Shown piece by piece: positions 17,709 to 25,401 of a stretch of DNA of 39,647 nt. Within the stretch, counting starts at the first letter, position 1. Each line of letters starts with the position of its first letter. A program made the translations under genes and the position numbers. The notes below the pieces were generated by a model. The model searched no databases. It was not told where the DNA came from and saw nothing but the letters and a program-made list of their open reading frames with translations. Source of the stretch: a virus; the IMG/VR virus record IMGVR_UViG_3300036804_000200, positions 1-39,647 of that record. The stretch is one strand, 5' to 3'.

Positions 17709-18164
17709 TTATGCAAGTCGATCGAGCCAGAGCTGCTCGCCGATGGCGGACTTGAGCTTCAGTTTGGACATCAGCTTCTCAAGGCACTTCTCGACGTCCT
17801 CTTGGTTCTCGGTGAGGATCTTGATCGTGGCGTAATCGTCTTCGTCGTCGGCAGCGTCGTAGGCTTCCGAGCACGCGGCGTGGATGGCGTTGAGCCTTTC
17901 GACGAGCTCCTCGAGCGCGGACTCGGGATCGGGCGTGGTGTCAGGGGCCATGCCGCCGAGCTGGAAGACACGGTCGAGAATGGGGCGGCGGCGTTCGCGG
18001 GTGTCTTCGTGCTTCTTGTGGAAGCCGTCGGAGAGCTTGCAGTAGCCGTCGTGGCGAAACCAATGCTCTTCGGTGTGCGTCCAGTGCCAGAGATCCTCTT
18101 CGAGCGCCAGGACCTTCAGGAGGGCCGGTACAACCGGGCTCATCATTTCGCCATCATCAGCCAT
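17709..18164 (-). CDS. Ferritin-like four-helix protein (151 aa)
   Basis: Start ATG 18164 overlaps the portal stop by 8 bp; the longer open frame upstream is a portal shadow. The helical pattern resembles bacterioferritin/Dps: a first helix around ALLKVLALEEDLWHWTHTEE, a second with KLSDGFHKKHEDTRERRR leading to LDRVFQLGGMAP, a third ESALEELVERLNAIHAACSE, and a last DYATIKILTENQEDVEKCLE. The usual ferroxidase ligands (E-x-x-H in helices B and D) appear replaced, so iron oxidation is doubtful. Its place between portal and scaffold suggests a virion or head-assembly role, or a borrowed host protein. Fold assignment is by eye. Confidence 0.5.
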   Translation of the reverse strand: MADDGEMMSPVVPALLKVLALEEDLWHWTHTEEHWFRHDGYCKLSDGFHKKHEDTRERRRPILDRVFQLGGMAPDTTPDPESALEELVERLNAIHAACSEAYDAADDEDDYATIKILTENQEDVEKCLEKLMSKLKLKSAIGEQLWLDRLA

Positions 18165-19707
18165 CAGTCGGTTTCCCCTTCGGCACGCTGTGCTCTTCGG
18201 CCGTCTCCTGGCTGTCGAGCGGATCGCCTGTGGGCATTGGAGGCGGCGGAGGCAGGATCTCATCCGCCTGTTTCTCGTCGTCGGCGACTTGCTGCAAATG
18301 GTCGACCGCTTGATCCCGCGTCAAGCCATAACGTTCTTGGATCACCTGTAGCCGGCTCTTGCTGCCCCGTTGGAGCTCCCAGTCGTCGCTCAGATCACGC
18401 TCCGGGCCCGGGATGGGGATCTTAGGTTCTGGCCAAGAGAGCAGCACTCGCAGCGACTTGGCGGCCGTGACCAGGTCAGCCTGGCCGTAGTGGTTGCCGA
18501 CGCACGTGCAGATGGTCCGGGCCAGGTCGGTCTCGGCCCACTGGAAGATCGGCCGTCGCTGGCGGGCCCTGGTCAAGAGCGGTGCCGAGCGGATGACGAT
18601 GCTGATGCCGCTAGGAGCGTCACTGTAATCGAGGCGGAGGGCGGCCGGCGGCAGGTCGATCGCTTCGGCGAGCTGGCCCATGAACTCCTTGCAGTCACTC
18701 CAGATCGACTCGATCTGAAGCTGGGCCTGGAGGTAGTCGGCCGAGGGCTCACCGCCGGGGCTGTAGCCATCGCCGTCGTAGCCTCCGTCGGCCTTGACGA
18801 GTCTCAGGAATCGTCCGGGACCAACTTCGGGGTTGAACTCGATCGACACATTCTTGAAGATCCCGATCGGCATGCAGTATTTGTCGATGAGTTCGTCGAG
18901 CACCGACAGGCGTTCGTTGATCCGTTTCTCGCCCCGGCGCAGGAACGTGCCCGGCCCGGGAGTCCAGAAACGGCGAACAGGAGCACAATAGTGGACAAAA
19001 GCAAAAGGGAGGCAGCCATAAGTGTTGGGCTCCGGATCTCCGACTTGATAGGCGATCACCCCACTCTTGGCCTGCTCGACTTGCATCTTCTTCGTGGTGA
19101 AGGTCAGTACCTCATCCTCGAAGTAGAGCCGGTATCGTGTCGATTCGTCGTACGCATCAATCGTGACGACGGCGAAAGCTTTACGCTGGTCTCTCGGGTC
19201 AAGAAAGACAGCGAACTCATCGCCGCCCCAGATCTGCAACTCGATGGGGTTGTCGGGATCGTACCGCTTCCCATCATCGATCGCCTTCACCTCGATAGCG
19301 GCGACGTCGTTCGTGGTGCAAAGCTTCTCGGCCTCATGCATCACCGCGTCGATATGGCACTGTTCGTAAACGACTTGAAGAACTTTGTCGGCCTGGGGCG
19401 CATCCTGGGCCGTGCGGCGAGGCCCTGGATTGTACATGTGCTGGCACAGGCGATTGACCGCCTGATGCATGAAACCAGAGTCTCGTTTGGGACGCCCCGC
19501 GAAATCGAATTCGGTCTCAGCTTCCCGCCGGGGCGTGAACCGTTCGCCATCCAGGTCGACGAACGACTGGTTTTCGCTAGCATCCGCCAGCCGGCCCCGC
19601 TCATTGCGCAGCCCATACTTGACCTCCTCGATGATGGAGCTTTTATCGAGGGTCGGGGCGAGCTGTGGCTGGCCCGGCCAGGGGAATAGGCGAGGTTGGT
19701 CGGACAA
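18157..19707 (-). CDS. Portal protein (516 aa)
   Basis: Portal dodecamer subunit through which DNA enters and leaves the head. The length and gene order (terminase, small protein, portal, scaffold, coat) fit. Visible features are a central helical/beta core (GDEFAVFLDPRDQRKAFAVV; LPFAFVHYCAPV), a long helix (LSVLDELIDKYCMPIGIFKN), PPAALRLDYSDAPSGISI in the clip/crown region and a Pro-rich acidic tail (PPPPPMPTGDPLDSQET). The only start in the right place is TTG 19707, 3 bp after the previous stop and without an obvious Shine-Dalgarno, so it is probably translationally coupled. Confidence 0.82.
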   Translation of the reverse strand: MSDQPRLFPWPGQPQLAPTLDKSSIIEEVKYGLRNERGRLADASENQSFVDLDGERFTPRREAETEFDFAGRPKRDSGFMHQAVNRLCQHMYNPGPRRTAQDAPQADKVLQVVYEQCHIDAVMHEAEKLCTTNDVAAIEVKAIDDGKRYDPDNPIELQIWGGDEFAVFLDPRDQRKAFAVVTIDAYDESTRYRLYFEDEVLTFTTKKMQVEQAKSGVIAYQVGDPEPNTYGCLPFAFVHYCAPVRRFWTPGPGTFLRRGEKRINERLSVLDELIDKYCMPIGIFKNVSIEFNPEVGPGRFLRLVKADGGYDGDGYSPGGEPSADYLQAQLQIESIWSDCKEFMGQLAEAIDLPPAALRLDYSDAPSGISIVIRSAPLLTRARQRRPIFQWAETDLARTICTCVGNHYGQADLVTAAKSLRVLLSWPEPKIPIPGPERDLSDDWELQRGSKSRLQVIQERYGLTRDQAVDHLQQVADDEKQADEILPPPPPMPTGDPLDSQETAEEHSVPKGKPTDG

Positions 19708-19710
19708 GGG

Positions 19711-20115
19711 TTAAACGGCGACTGCCGCTTCGGCAGGGATGGGTAGCTCATCCATGGTGCTAAGCGAATATGTCAGATCTTCCTCGGATGGGGCTGTTTC
19801 CTCGGCCGCCTCGGCCGCCTGCTCGAGCTCGTTGGCAGCGTCGGCCAGTCCAAGGATGACTTGCTTGACTTCTTCGATCGTCAGGCCCAGGGGAATCCGG
19901 ATCGGGCCCACACTGGCCTCGAGGCAGACGATCTTCTTCTCCGGATCGTGCCAAACCTTCCATCCGGCCTTGGCGCCCTGTGACGCCAGGAACGGGATCA
20001 GGTTCTCGATGGTGACCTGTGCCTGGGCGGCCGGCGGCTTCGGTTGCTTGTTGGCGAAGGCGAGCGGCTGGTGGAGCTTTTGCTGCTCGCGGATGACGTG
20101 CTGGCGGTGTCCCAT
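19711..20115 (-). CDS. Hypothetical protein between terminase and portal (134 aa)
   Basis: Not recognised. Basic, Gln/Pro-rich N-terminus; a middle segment (ENLIPFLASQGAKAGWKVWH) followed by strands; and an acidic Ala/Glu-rich C-terminus (EEVKQVILGLADAANELEQA). The compact gene spacing (11 bp after the terminase stop, 3 bp before portal) supports it as real. A packaging-associated accessory role is only suggested by position. Confidence 0.6.
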   Translation of the reverse strand: MGHRQHVIREQQKLHQPLAFANKQPKPPAAQAQVTIENLIPFLASQGAKAGWKVWHDPEKKIVCLEASVGPIRIPLGLTIEEVKQVILGLADAANELEQAAEAAEETAPSEEDLTYSLSTMDELPIPAEAAVAV

Positions 20116-20126
20116 GGGCGGTTGTC

Positions 20127-21617
20127 TCAGAAGGCAAAGGATTGAATCAAGGCATCCGACCGGTCAGGCGATCGTCCCAGCAGCTCGCAGAAGTCTTCCT
20201 TGGTGATCAGTCGCGTCTGATTGCCGACCAGGTCGTAGGTCAGCTTCTCGAGTTCCTCTCGCATGGCCGGCCAGTGCTCACCTGGCGGGATGCAGAATGG
20301 GCCCTGGCGTGTGGCCTCGGGAAACCTGGGATCGGTCGACCAGTCGGGGTTTAGCCTCTGCCTGAGCTTCCAGGCCGCTTCCGTCCGGATGTTGGTGAAC
20401 TGTCGCGGGTCACGTGCCCGGCCGCTGCCGGCATAGCCGATGGCTTCGGTGATGCCGTTGCGGATGAGATGGTTGCGGAGGTCTCGGCCGATGCCGAGGC
20501 GGTCGTAGCTGATTCGGTTGTGGGCGACGTGCCACTTGCGGGCGAGTCGGGCGATTTCGCCGGCAGCCTCAGAGAGCCCAAGCGCATTCCCGGCGATACA
20601 TTCGAGTACGCCCACATCATCCCTGACAATAATCGAGGTGCTATCACGCCCAACCCCTTCTCCCAGGTCGCAGGAAATCCGCCGTGTGGCGTTGAGAACA
20701 TCGAACGGGTAAAGCGGCGGATGGATCGAGGCCGCGGCTCGATCGAGCCAGGGCCCGGGGATCAACTGATCGGAGCTGACAGTGGGTATCTCGGCCAGGA
20801 TGTGTGACCTGACCCACAGGCTGTCCCTTCCGTACCGTCGATAGTTGTTTTCGAGCCATGTCTTGTCGGCCAGGCCCCAATCGCTCTTCTCTTTGTCGGC
20901 GTCCGGGCTCGCCGTCGACGGGATCCGGATTGCGTTGGCGGCTCGCTCCGGGGGGATGCCCTCTTGCTGGTCTTTCTCGGCCTGGCGAATCCATCGGATG
21001 AATCCGCCGGTTGCCCGGATCGGGTTGCCGATGATCAACAGCCGGTCATACTTCAGCGATTCGATCGCATCCCAGATCTCATCTTCGACACCGCTGGCTT
21101 CCTCGACGATCACCAGCAGCTTAGGGTTGTGCTGGCCGCTGGCTCGCTCGACTGACGTGGTACTGAAGCCGAGGGCGCCCCAATCGTCCTTCACTGTGAG
21201 CCGCAAGGGACTGCACCGGATCCCCTGGCTGATCTTCAGGCCCAATGGCACCTTCGAGTTATTGACCGCGCTTCGGACTTCCTTCCAGGTCACCGAGCCC
21301 AGGAGCGTCTGCGATGGGCCGGTGACAACGACCAGCGAGTTCTTCCGGGTGAGCGGCCACCAGGGAATGATGGTGCCGAGAGCGTAGTCTTTGCCGATCG
21401 CGTTGCCGGTGTAGCAGACGGTGACCTGATACTTGACCAGGGAGTCGCCGATCTCGCGTTGCTTCGACCAGAACGGCGGCCGGCCCAGGATGGCCGTGTT
21501 GAAGAGGTCGGGATCGTCGTGGCACTCGGCCAGCAGCTCGGTGAGGCGCTCGCCGGGGTCAGAAGCTGAGCTCGACGTCGAGCGGTCCTTCGAAGGTGAA
21601 CGGGACAGCATGGCCAC
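20127..21617 (-). CDS. terL: Terminase large subunit (496 aa)
   Basis: ATP-driven DNA-packaging motor and nuclease. ATPase: Walker A-like TGNAIGKD at 70-77, Walker B LLVIVEEA at 167-174 with the catalytic acidic pair, and coupling motif LLIIGNP at 193-199. Nuclease: Asp317 in SCDLGEG, Asp372 in SYDRLGIG and Asp488 in RSDAL near the C-terminus form the expected RNase H-like metal site. The Walker A is atypical (GNAIGKD) but acceptable for terminases. GTG 21617 or ATG 21611 may start it; the upstream gene overlaps its 5' end by 59 bp. Packaging strategy (cos or headful) cannot be told from sequence alone. Confidence 0.92.
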   Translation of the reverse strand: MAMLSRSPSKDRSTSSSASDPGERLTELLAECHDDPDLFNTAILGRPPFWSKQREIGDSLVKYQVTVCYTGNAIGKDYALGTIIPWWPLTRKNSLVVVTGPSQTLLGSVTWKEVRSAVNNSKVPLGLKISQGIRCSPLRLTVKDDWGALGFSTTSVERASGQHNPKLLVIVEEASGVEDEIWDAIESLKYDRLLIIGNPIRATGGFIRWIRQAEKDQQEGIPPERAANAIRIPSTASPDADKEKSDWGLADKTWLENNYRRYGRDSLWVRSHILAEIPTVSSDQLIPGPWLDRAAASIHPPLYPFDVLNATRRISCDLGEGVGRDSTSIIVRDDVGVLECIAGNALGLSEAAGEIARLARKWHVAHNRISYDRLGIGRDLRNHLIRNGITEAIGYAGSGRARDPRQFTNIRTEAAWKLRQRLNPDWSTDPRFPEATRQGPFCIPPGEHWPAMREELEKLTYDLVGNQTRLITKEDFCELLGRSPDRSDALIQSFAF

Positions 21618-22074
21618 GCGGAAGGATCCACGCTTTCTTGATTGCTCTGCCGAGCCAGGATGCCTTCAGGAATGTGCCCAGGGCGGCGTCATCGCGCTGC
21701 TTGCGGACTTCGTCGCACTCTTTGCGGAAGTCATCTCGGTCGCTGCGAGTGCAGCCCAGCTCAGACCTAAGCCCAGCGATGACAGCGGCGAGATGATCGA
21801 TCTTGTTTTTCCGCTGATCGGCCAGCGTCTTCATGATGGCCACGTCTTTGACGGCTTTATCTCGCTCGGCGTGGGCTGCCAGTAAGTTCTTCTCGGCCCG
21901 ATCGCGGGCCCAGCCGAAGCGCTCGCGTTCCCCGGTGGTTATCTCCAGCTTTCTCTTAAGATCCGCGATCTGCTCTTCGGGCGTCTTCTCCACAGCCGGG
22001 ATCCAGAAGCAAGCGGCGGTATCATGGCCCAGGAACGGATTGCCGAAGGGGTAATAGCAAAAGTCGATGGCCAT
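21559..22074 (-). CDS. Coiled-coil hypothetical protein upstream of terL (171 aa)
   Basis: Aromatic N-terminus (MAIDFCYYPFGNPFLG) followed by a long heptad-rich region (~30-145: ADLKRKLEITTGERERF ... DDFRKECDEVRKQRDDAAL), then a short basic C-terminus. It overlaps terL by 59 bp. The small terminase subunit normally lies here, but no DNA-binding motif is evident, so I leave the function open. ATG 22074. Confidence 0.6.
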   Translation of the reverse strand: MAIDFCYYPFGNPFLGHDTAACFWIPAVEKTPEEQIADLKRKLEITTGERERFGWARDRAEKNLLAAHAERDKAVKDVAIMKTLADQRKNKIDHLAAVIAGLRSELGCTRSDRDDFRKECDEVRKQRDDAALGTFLKASWLGRAIKKAWILPRGHAVPFTFEGPLDVELSF

Positions 22075-22110
22075 CGGGCGGCGGCTCCGAGATGGAAGGG
22101 AAGTTGGAAG

Positions 22111-22392
22111 TCAGACAGCAGGCGGCGGTGCGACGGTCACCGTGGTCGAATCGTAGGCCGCGCGGTTGATCGTCGCGGCGTCGAAATGGGCACTGCTCTT
22201 GCTGATGGTCCGGCCGTCAGGGAGTACTCGGCTGAGCTGATCGCCGAGCCAGGCCACGAGACTGGCCTTCGATTTCTTCTTCTCGGCCTCAGCAGTCTTG
22301 AACTGATGGCAGGCTCGGATGTAGATGTCCGCAGCCGCGGCTGCCTCGACATCGGGATCGACCCTCGCTGCTTTCTTCTTGGCGGCGGTCAT
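22111..22392 (-). CDS. Hypothetical small protein (93 aa)
   Basis: Lys/Ala-rich N-terminus (TAAKKKAARVDPDVEAAAAA), one helix with a Lys cluster (KTAEAEKKKSKASLVAWLGD), and a Pro/Val tail. ATG 22392 overlaps the previous stop as ATGA, consistent with operon coupling. The N-terminal half looks like a short helical, possibly nucleic-acid-binding protein, but no family is recognised. Confidence 0.55.
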   Translation of the reverse strand: MTAAKKKAARVDPDVEAAAAADIYIRACHQFKTAEAEKKKSKASLVAWLGDQLSRVLPDGRTISKSSAHFDAATINRAAYDSTTVTVAPPPAV

Positions 22393-22646
22393 TGCGGTAC
22401 GTACTCATCAGTGAGTTCATAGGCGTAGTGATGACCCACCTGTAAGTCGTCACCCCATACCACGCCGATGCGGATCTCCGACTCGGTCATCACGAAACAG
22501 TTGACGATTCCCCGCACGCCCTCCGTGCCAGCTCGGTGGTAGACGATGTCGCCAAACGCGTACGGCACCTCAGCAATGATTTGCTTCTGAGGCCGCTCGA
22601 TCGGCTCGACGTCGTCAGTGTGCTTGTAACCGTCCATAAACCCCAT
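22389..22646 (-). CDS. Hypothetical SH3-like small protein (85 aa)
   Basis: Compact acidic protein with YAFGDIVYHRAGTEGVRGIV followed by strands (CFVMTESEIRIGVVWGDDLQ). This pattern suggests a small beta-barrel of SH3 or KOW type often used in protein or nucleic-acid contacts. ATG 22646 starts 2 bp after the stop of the coiled-coil frame upstream. No family assigned. Confidence 0.55.
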   Translation of the reverse strand: MGFMDGYKHTDDVEPIERPQKQIIAEVPYAFGDIVYHRAGTEGVRGIVNCFVMTESEIRIGVVWGDDLQVGHHYAYELTDEYVPQ

Positions 22647-22648
22647 GA

Positions 22649-23038
22649 TCAGGCTCGGAGGTGGACCCGTGAAACGGAGGCGAGCTGCTCGCGGAGCTGC
22701 TCATTTTCGGCGATCAGGAGGTCCATTCCGTGCAGCCGTCTTTGGTTTACTCGCTCCACCCTTCTTCGCAGCCGATTGATCTCGGCTCTTTCTTCGCGGA
22801 CGAGTTGCCGCGCTGTCGTCAGGAGCATTCGGGCCCGCTGGAGATCCAGTCGGGTCGCTTCCAGTTCCCGGGAGACCGTCCCCAGGATGTCCGACGCTTC
22901 CAGGTCGGTCCGCGGCCCGCTCTCGCTTTCGTTGCTCGGCGCGCTGTTCGGCGGCGGAAACGACGTCGGCCAGATTGAATGGTTCAGCGTGCCCTTCAAG
23001 CTTGTCTCGGTAGAGGTCGATGCGTTGCTGCCGGGCAT
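22649..23038 (-). CDS. Coiled-coil ORF in +1 frame (3' part of an apparent frameshifted gene)
   Basis: From about 22910 downward this frame shows strong GC3 bias and a clear heptad pattern (LEASDILGTVSRELEATRLD ... LLTTARQLVREERAEINRLR). It ends 2 bp before the ATG of the next gene, as expected in a packed operon. Upstream of ~22910 the same frame looks like noise, and no good start codon lies at the boundary; an internal ATG occurs at the LLTTARQ segment. The 182-aa frame covering 22701-23249 appears coding up to that same boundary. The two halves probably form one ~200-aa protein if the frame is shifted by +1. Confidence 0.5.
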   Translation of the reverse strand: MPGSNASTSTETSLKGTLNHSIWPTSFPPPNSAPSNESESGPRTDLEASDILGTVSRELEATRLDLQRARMLLTTARQLVREERAEINRLRRRVERVNQRRLHGMDLLIAENEQLREQLASVSRVHLRA

Positions 23039-23249
23039 TCATCCCAGCGAAGAGAGCGATCAGCTTGATGCCAGCGATCTTCGTCCGTTCACGTCGCGAC
23101 CTGGACAGACTCCAGCAGCTCTCGAGGATGTCACCCTTCCGGTCTTGCGGGATCGGCCAGTCGTTCCGAAGGGCCTGGGCCTCAAGCGCTAGCTCCCAAC
23201 GTTTGGCACGGGCCCCCTGGCCCCCTGACGGTTTCTTTTGCCTGGGCAT
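22701..23249 (-). CDS. Possible small terminase-like protein, 5' part of the apparent frameshifted gene (182 aa as read)
   Basis: The N-terminal ~110 codons look genuine: basic start (MPRQKKPSGGQGARAKRWEL), helical segment RSRRERTKIAGIKLIALFAG, then AEPFNLADVVSAAEQRAEQR. After roughly residue 112 this frame becomes Gly/Pro/Ser/Arg-rich with weaker GC3, while the +1 frame becomes coding. Its position in the packaging operon and basic helical start could fit a small terminase subunit, but there is no motif to prove it. ATG 23249. Confidence 0.5.
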   Translation of the reverse strand: MPRQKKPSGGQGARAKRWELALEAQALRNDWPIPQDRKGDILESCWSLSRSRRERTKIAGIKLIALFAGMNARQQRIDLYRDKLEGHAEPFNLADVVSAAEQRAEQRKRERAADRPGSVGHPGDGLPGTGSDPTGSPAGPNAPDDSAATRPRRKSRDQSAAKKGGASKPKTAARNGPPDRRK

Positions 23250-23285
23250 GATCGGTGGGCTTCCCCGGCCCGGCCGGGGCCCAGA

Positions 23286-23543
23286 TCACTGATTCGGCGG
23301 GCCCGGCCCGCGTGTGCGACTGGCCCCGAGCTGCTGCTCGAGCTCAAAGTTTCGCAGCTTTAGATGCTCAACTAGTGTTGCGTTGTTGCGTGTCCGGCGA
23401 TCGGCCCGGTACTCACCCCACACGTGAACCGCCAATGCCAGCAGCGGACCGAGCAGCGAAAGCGCCAGGTCGTGCGCAGCGCTCCCGACGACTGCGACCG
23501 CGACGGCCGAGGCTGATGCCAGGTTGTTCACTCGGTCACTCAT
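23286..23543 (-). CDS. Single-pass membrane protein, holin/spanin-like (85 aa)
   Basis: One hydrophobic segment (VAVAVVGSAAHDLALSLLGP LLALAVHVW, roughly residues 14-42) followed by a charged coiled-coil tail (NNATLVEHLKLRNFELEQQL). The first 3 bases of ATG 23543 overlap the stop of the 43-aa membrane protein (TGATG). Together with that gene and the peptidase it forms a tight cluster that looks like a lysis cassette; a holin or inner-membrane spanin is the best guess. The longer open frame upstream is not used. Confidence 0.6.
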   Translation of the reverse strand: MSDRVNNLASASAVAVAVVGSAAHDLALSLLGPLLALAVHVWGEYRADRRTRNNATLVEHLKLRNFELEQQLGASRTRGPGPPNQ

Positions 23544-23674
23544 CACTCGGACCAGTAATATTCGATCAGTGTGGCGAAGGCACTGGCCGTCTGAACCAGA
23601 AGCGGGATCAGCAGCACAATGACCGCGACCCATGCAAAGCCATCAACGATCGGCAACCCGCGTTTGCGTTTCAC
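23543..23674 (-). CDS. Tiny single-pass membrane protein (43 aa)
   Basis: Short ORF with GTG 23674 overlapping the peptidase stop (GTGA) and its own stop overlapping the next ATG (TGATG). Basic N-terminus (KRKRG), then a 20-residue hydrophobic span (WVAVIVLLIPLLVQTASAF), and a short Tyr/Trp C-terminus. The start-stop overlaps on both sides strongly support translation in a lysis-like cassette. Holin or antiholin is a reasonable guess. Confidence 0.6.
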   Translation of the reverse strand: MKRKRGLPIVDGFAWVAVIVLLIPLLVQTASAFATLIEYYWSE

Positions 23675-24423
23675 GACACCGTGCGAATCTGCCAGAAGTC
23701 ACTCGCCAGGTCGCTGTCGACGTAGTCATAGGGCATCTCGAAATACCCCTGCTGACCCCAATCCGCCCCGTACGAGTTGCGCACCAGAAACATTTCCTTT
23801 GAGTCGTCATAGCCGACGGCCATTACGGCGTGGCCACCGATGCACCTCTGCGGCCAGCGCGGCATTGGAACGATGCCGGTCTGAGCGACTTCCTCTGATT
23901 CAAACCTGGCGTAAACGTCGAATCCGAACACGAATGGCAGGTTGGCCGCGAGCGCTCCACGCAGATCGTCCAGGTCCTGCGTGATCGACTCGTAAACCAG
24001 TGCCAGGTGTTTGGCCGCATCCGTGTAGCAGGATTGCGGCGGCTGGACGGCATACTGGCTGATGTCGTAGGGCCACTCTGATTCAGGGCAGACGCCCTGC
24101 GTCGCAACCGATTTGATGCCGTCTCTGATCTGGGCCCCGGCATCCTGGTCGACCGTGCCCTCCATCACGCGCTCGTTGTAATAGATGAAGAGCCGCGACG
24201 GAATCACCGCCGGCTGGCCTTGCTTCATCGCATCGAATTCGAGCGCGGCCGCAATCGCGTTGGCGGTGCAGCTCCCGAGCCGCTCCTGGTTGTAGACCGG
24301 CGGGCAGAGTGATCGGAGATCGATGCTCGGAGGGAGGGGCGCCGCCGCGATCTGGGCCGGGACCGAGAATTTGCGGTCGCGTGGATCGTGGACATCCTTG
24401 ATCCAGCCGTACGTCCGACTCAT
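23671..24423 (-). CDS. Papain-like C1-family cysteine peptidase (250 aa)
   Basis: Complete catalytic set for a C1 peptidase: Gln46 (YNQERLGSC) for the oxyanion hole, Cys52 in GSCTANA, His198 in GGHAVMAVGYD and Asn216 in VRNSYGADWG. The N-terminal PPSIDLRSLCPP is typical of secreted or surface C1-like enzymes in bacteria and phages, but no signal peptide is visible. Start ATG 24423 has GAGG 8 bp upstream; the open frame continues further up, over the sigma gene. It sits between a sigma factor and two small membrane proteins, in the place where an endolysin is expected. A lysis or virion-maturation role is inferred. Confidence 0.8.
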   Translation of the reverse strand: MSRTYGWIKDVHDPRDRKFSVPAQIAAAPLPPSIDLRSLCPPVYNQERLGSCTANAIAAALEFDAMKQGQPAVIPSRLFIYYNERVMEGTVDQDAGAQIRDGIKSVATQGVCPESEWPYDISQYAVQPPQSCYTDAAKHLALVYESITQDLDDLRGALAANLPFVFGFDVYARFESEEVAQTGIVPMPRWPQRCIGGHAVMAVGYDDSKEMFLVRNSYGADWGQQGYFEMPYDYVDSDLASDFWQIRTVS

Positions 24424-24433
24424 GCAGTGTGCC

Positions 24434-25012
24434 TCAAGCGGACTTCCGCAGCGCATCCCCAAGTTTGGCCACGCTGGCCGCGATGCGCTGGTGGACCCGC
24501 TGTTTGCTAACTGACAACCGATCTCCGATCTCGCCCAACGTCAGTCTGGGCCCACCGTTGAGCCCATAGTGAAGATCGAGCAGATCGAGTTCTTCCCGGC
24601 CCAGCTCTTCAAGCGCGGTCCAGATGGCCTCGGCGTCGCGCTCTTCCATCGGTTGCATTGACGCCGGGTCGACGAACTCTCTCATGTCGAAGTTGGTGAG
24701 TTCGCGACGTCGATTCGCGGCGCAATAGCTGCACAGCCTGCCGATGATGCAAGTGCCCGCGAACGTGGAAAACCGAACGTTCGGATGACGCACGGGATCG
24801 AACCTTTGCGCGCAACCGCAAAGCGCTGCCAGCGCCTCTTGTTCGAGGTCTTCTACTTCGATCCCACTGTAGTTCTGCCAACCGCGGCGGCGGGCCAGCG
24901 AATACGCAAGGCCGATGCACGAATCGACCAGTTCGTGGCGAGCCGCCAAGTCCCCTTGCAGGGCGCGTGTGCCGAGTGCGAGTTCGTCCGCGTTGGAAAG
25001 AGTTCGGCGCAC
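24434..25012 (-). CDS. RNA polymerase sigma-70-like factor, regions 2 and 4 (192 aa)
   Basis: Sigma region 2 spans about residues 24-105, including DLEQEALAALCGCAQRFDP and RFSTFAGTCIIGRL. Region 4 spans about 130-188, with LGEIGDRLSVSKQRVHQRIA as the helix-turn-helix that reads the -35 element. Region 3 is absent or minimal. It heads the long leftward run of virion genes, so it may redirect host polymerase to late promoters. GTG 25012 gives the longest frame; a GGAC at about 8 bp upstream is only a weak ribosome site. A second sigma-like protein is encoded at 31714-32298. Confidence 0.85.
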   Translation of the reverse strand: MRRTLSNADELALGTRALQGDLAARHELVDSCIGLAYSLARRRGWQNYSGIEVEDLEQEALAALCGCAQRFDPVRHPNVRFSTFAGTCIIGRLCSYCAANRRRELTNFDMREFVDPASMQPMEERDAEAIWTALEELGREELDLLDLHYGLNGGPRLTLGEIGDRLSVSKQRVHQRIAASVAKLGDALRKSA

Positions 25013-25236
25013 AATGAGGTCCGCTGGATGTCTAAGCTGCAGCGCGTTGATGCCGTGGTAAGTATCGGGTCAAGGAGGCAGGCGTTCCGCCTCGAACGCG
25101 CAAATTAAGACGGTCCGGTCGTTACGATCAGTCAAACCCTGACGGCCGTTATTTTCATGCCGGCAGGCCGCGCTAGCCGTCGCGATCGATCAGCTTTCGC
25201 TGCAAATTGCTGCATACTGGCACTTAGAGGACGGCG

Positions 25237-25369
25237 GCCGGCCGAGCAGACTTTCCCGAAAATAACCCATTAGGGGAAAGACAGGATCCCCAGGGGCTCA
25301 GAAACCTGTTTAAAATGCATCGCGTGCCGGTTGTGACATGCATCGTTTTCGGGAATGTTCTCGGCCGGC
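25237..25369. repeat. Imperfect inverted repeat upstream of the small recombinase
   Basis: Left arm 25237-25262 and right arm 25346-25369 share two blocks in inverted order: GGCCGGCC/CGGCCGGC and TTCCCGAAAA/TTTTCGGGAA, with spacers differing by 2 bp. The 83 bp between the arms hold a TAAAAT hexamer and two ATGCATCG motifs 22 bp apart. The element lies within 35 bp of the recombinase start. Candidate recombination or recombinase-binding site. The rest of 25013-25401 holds no gene I can support. Confidence 0.55.
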
Positions 25370-25401
25370 GAAAGCGACGGCTCCTTTTTCGGGAGAGTTT
25401 G

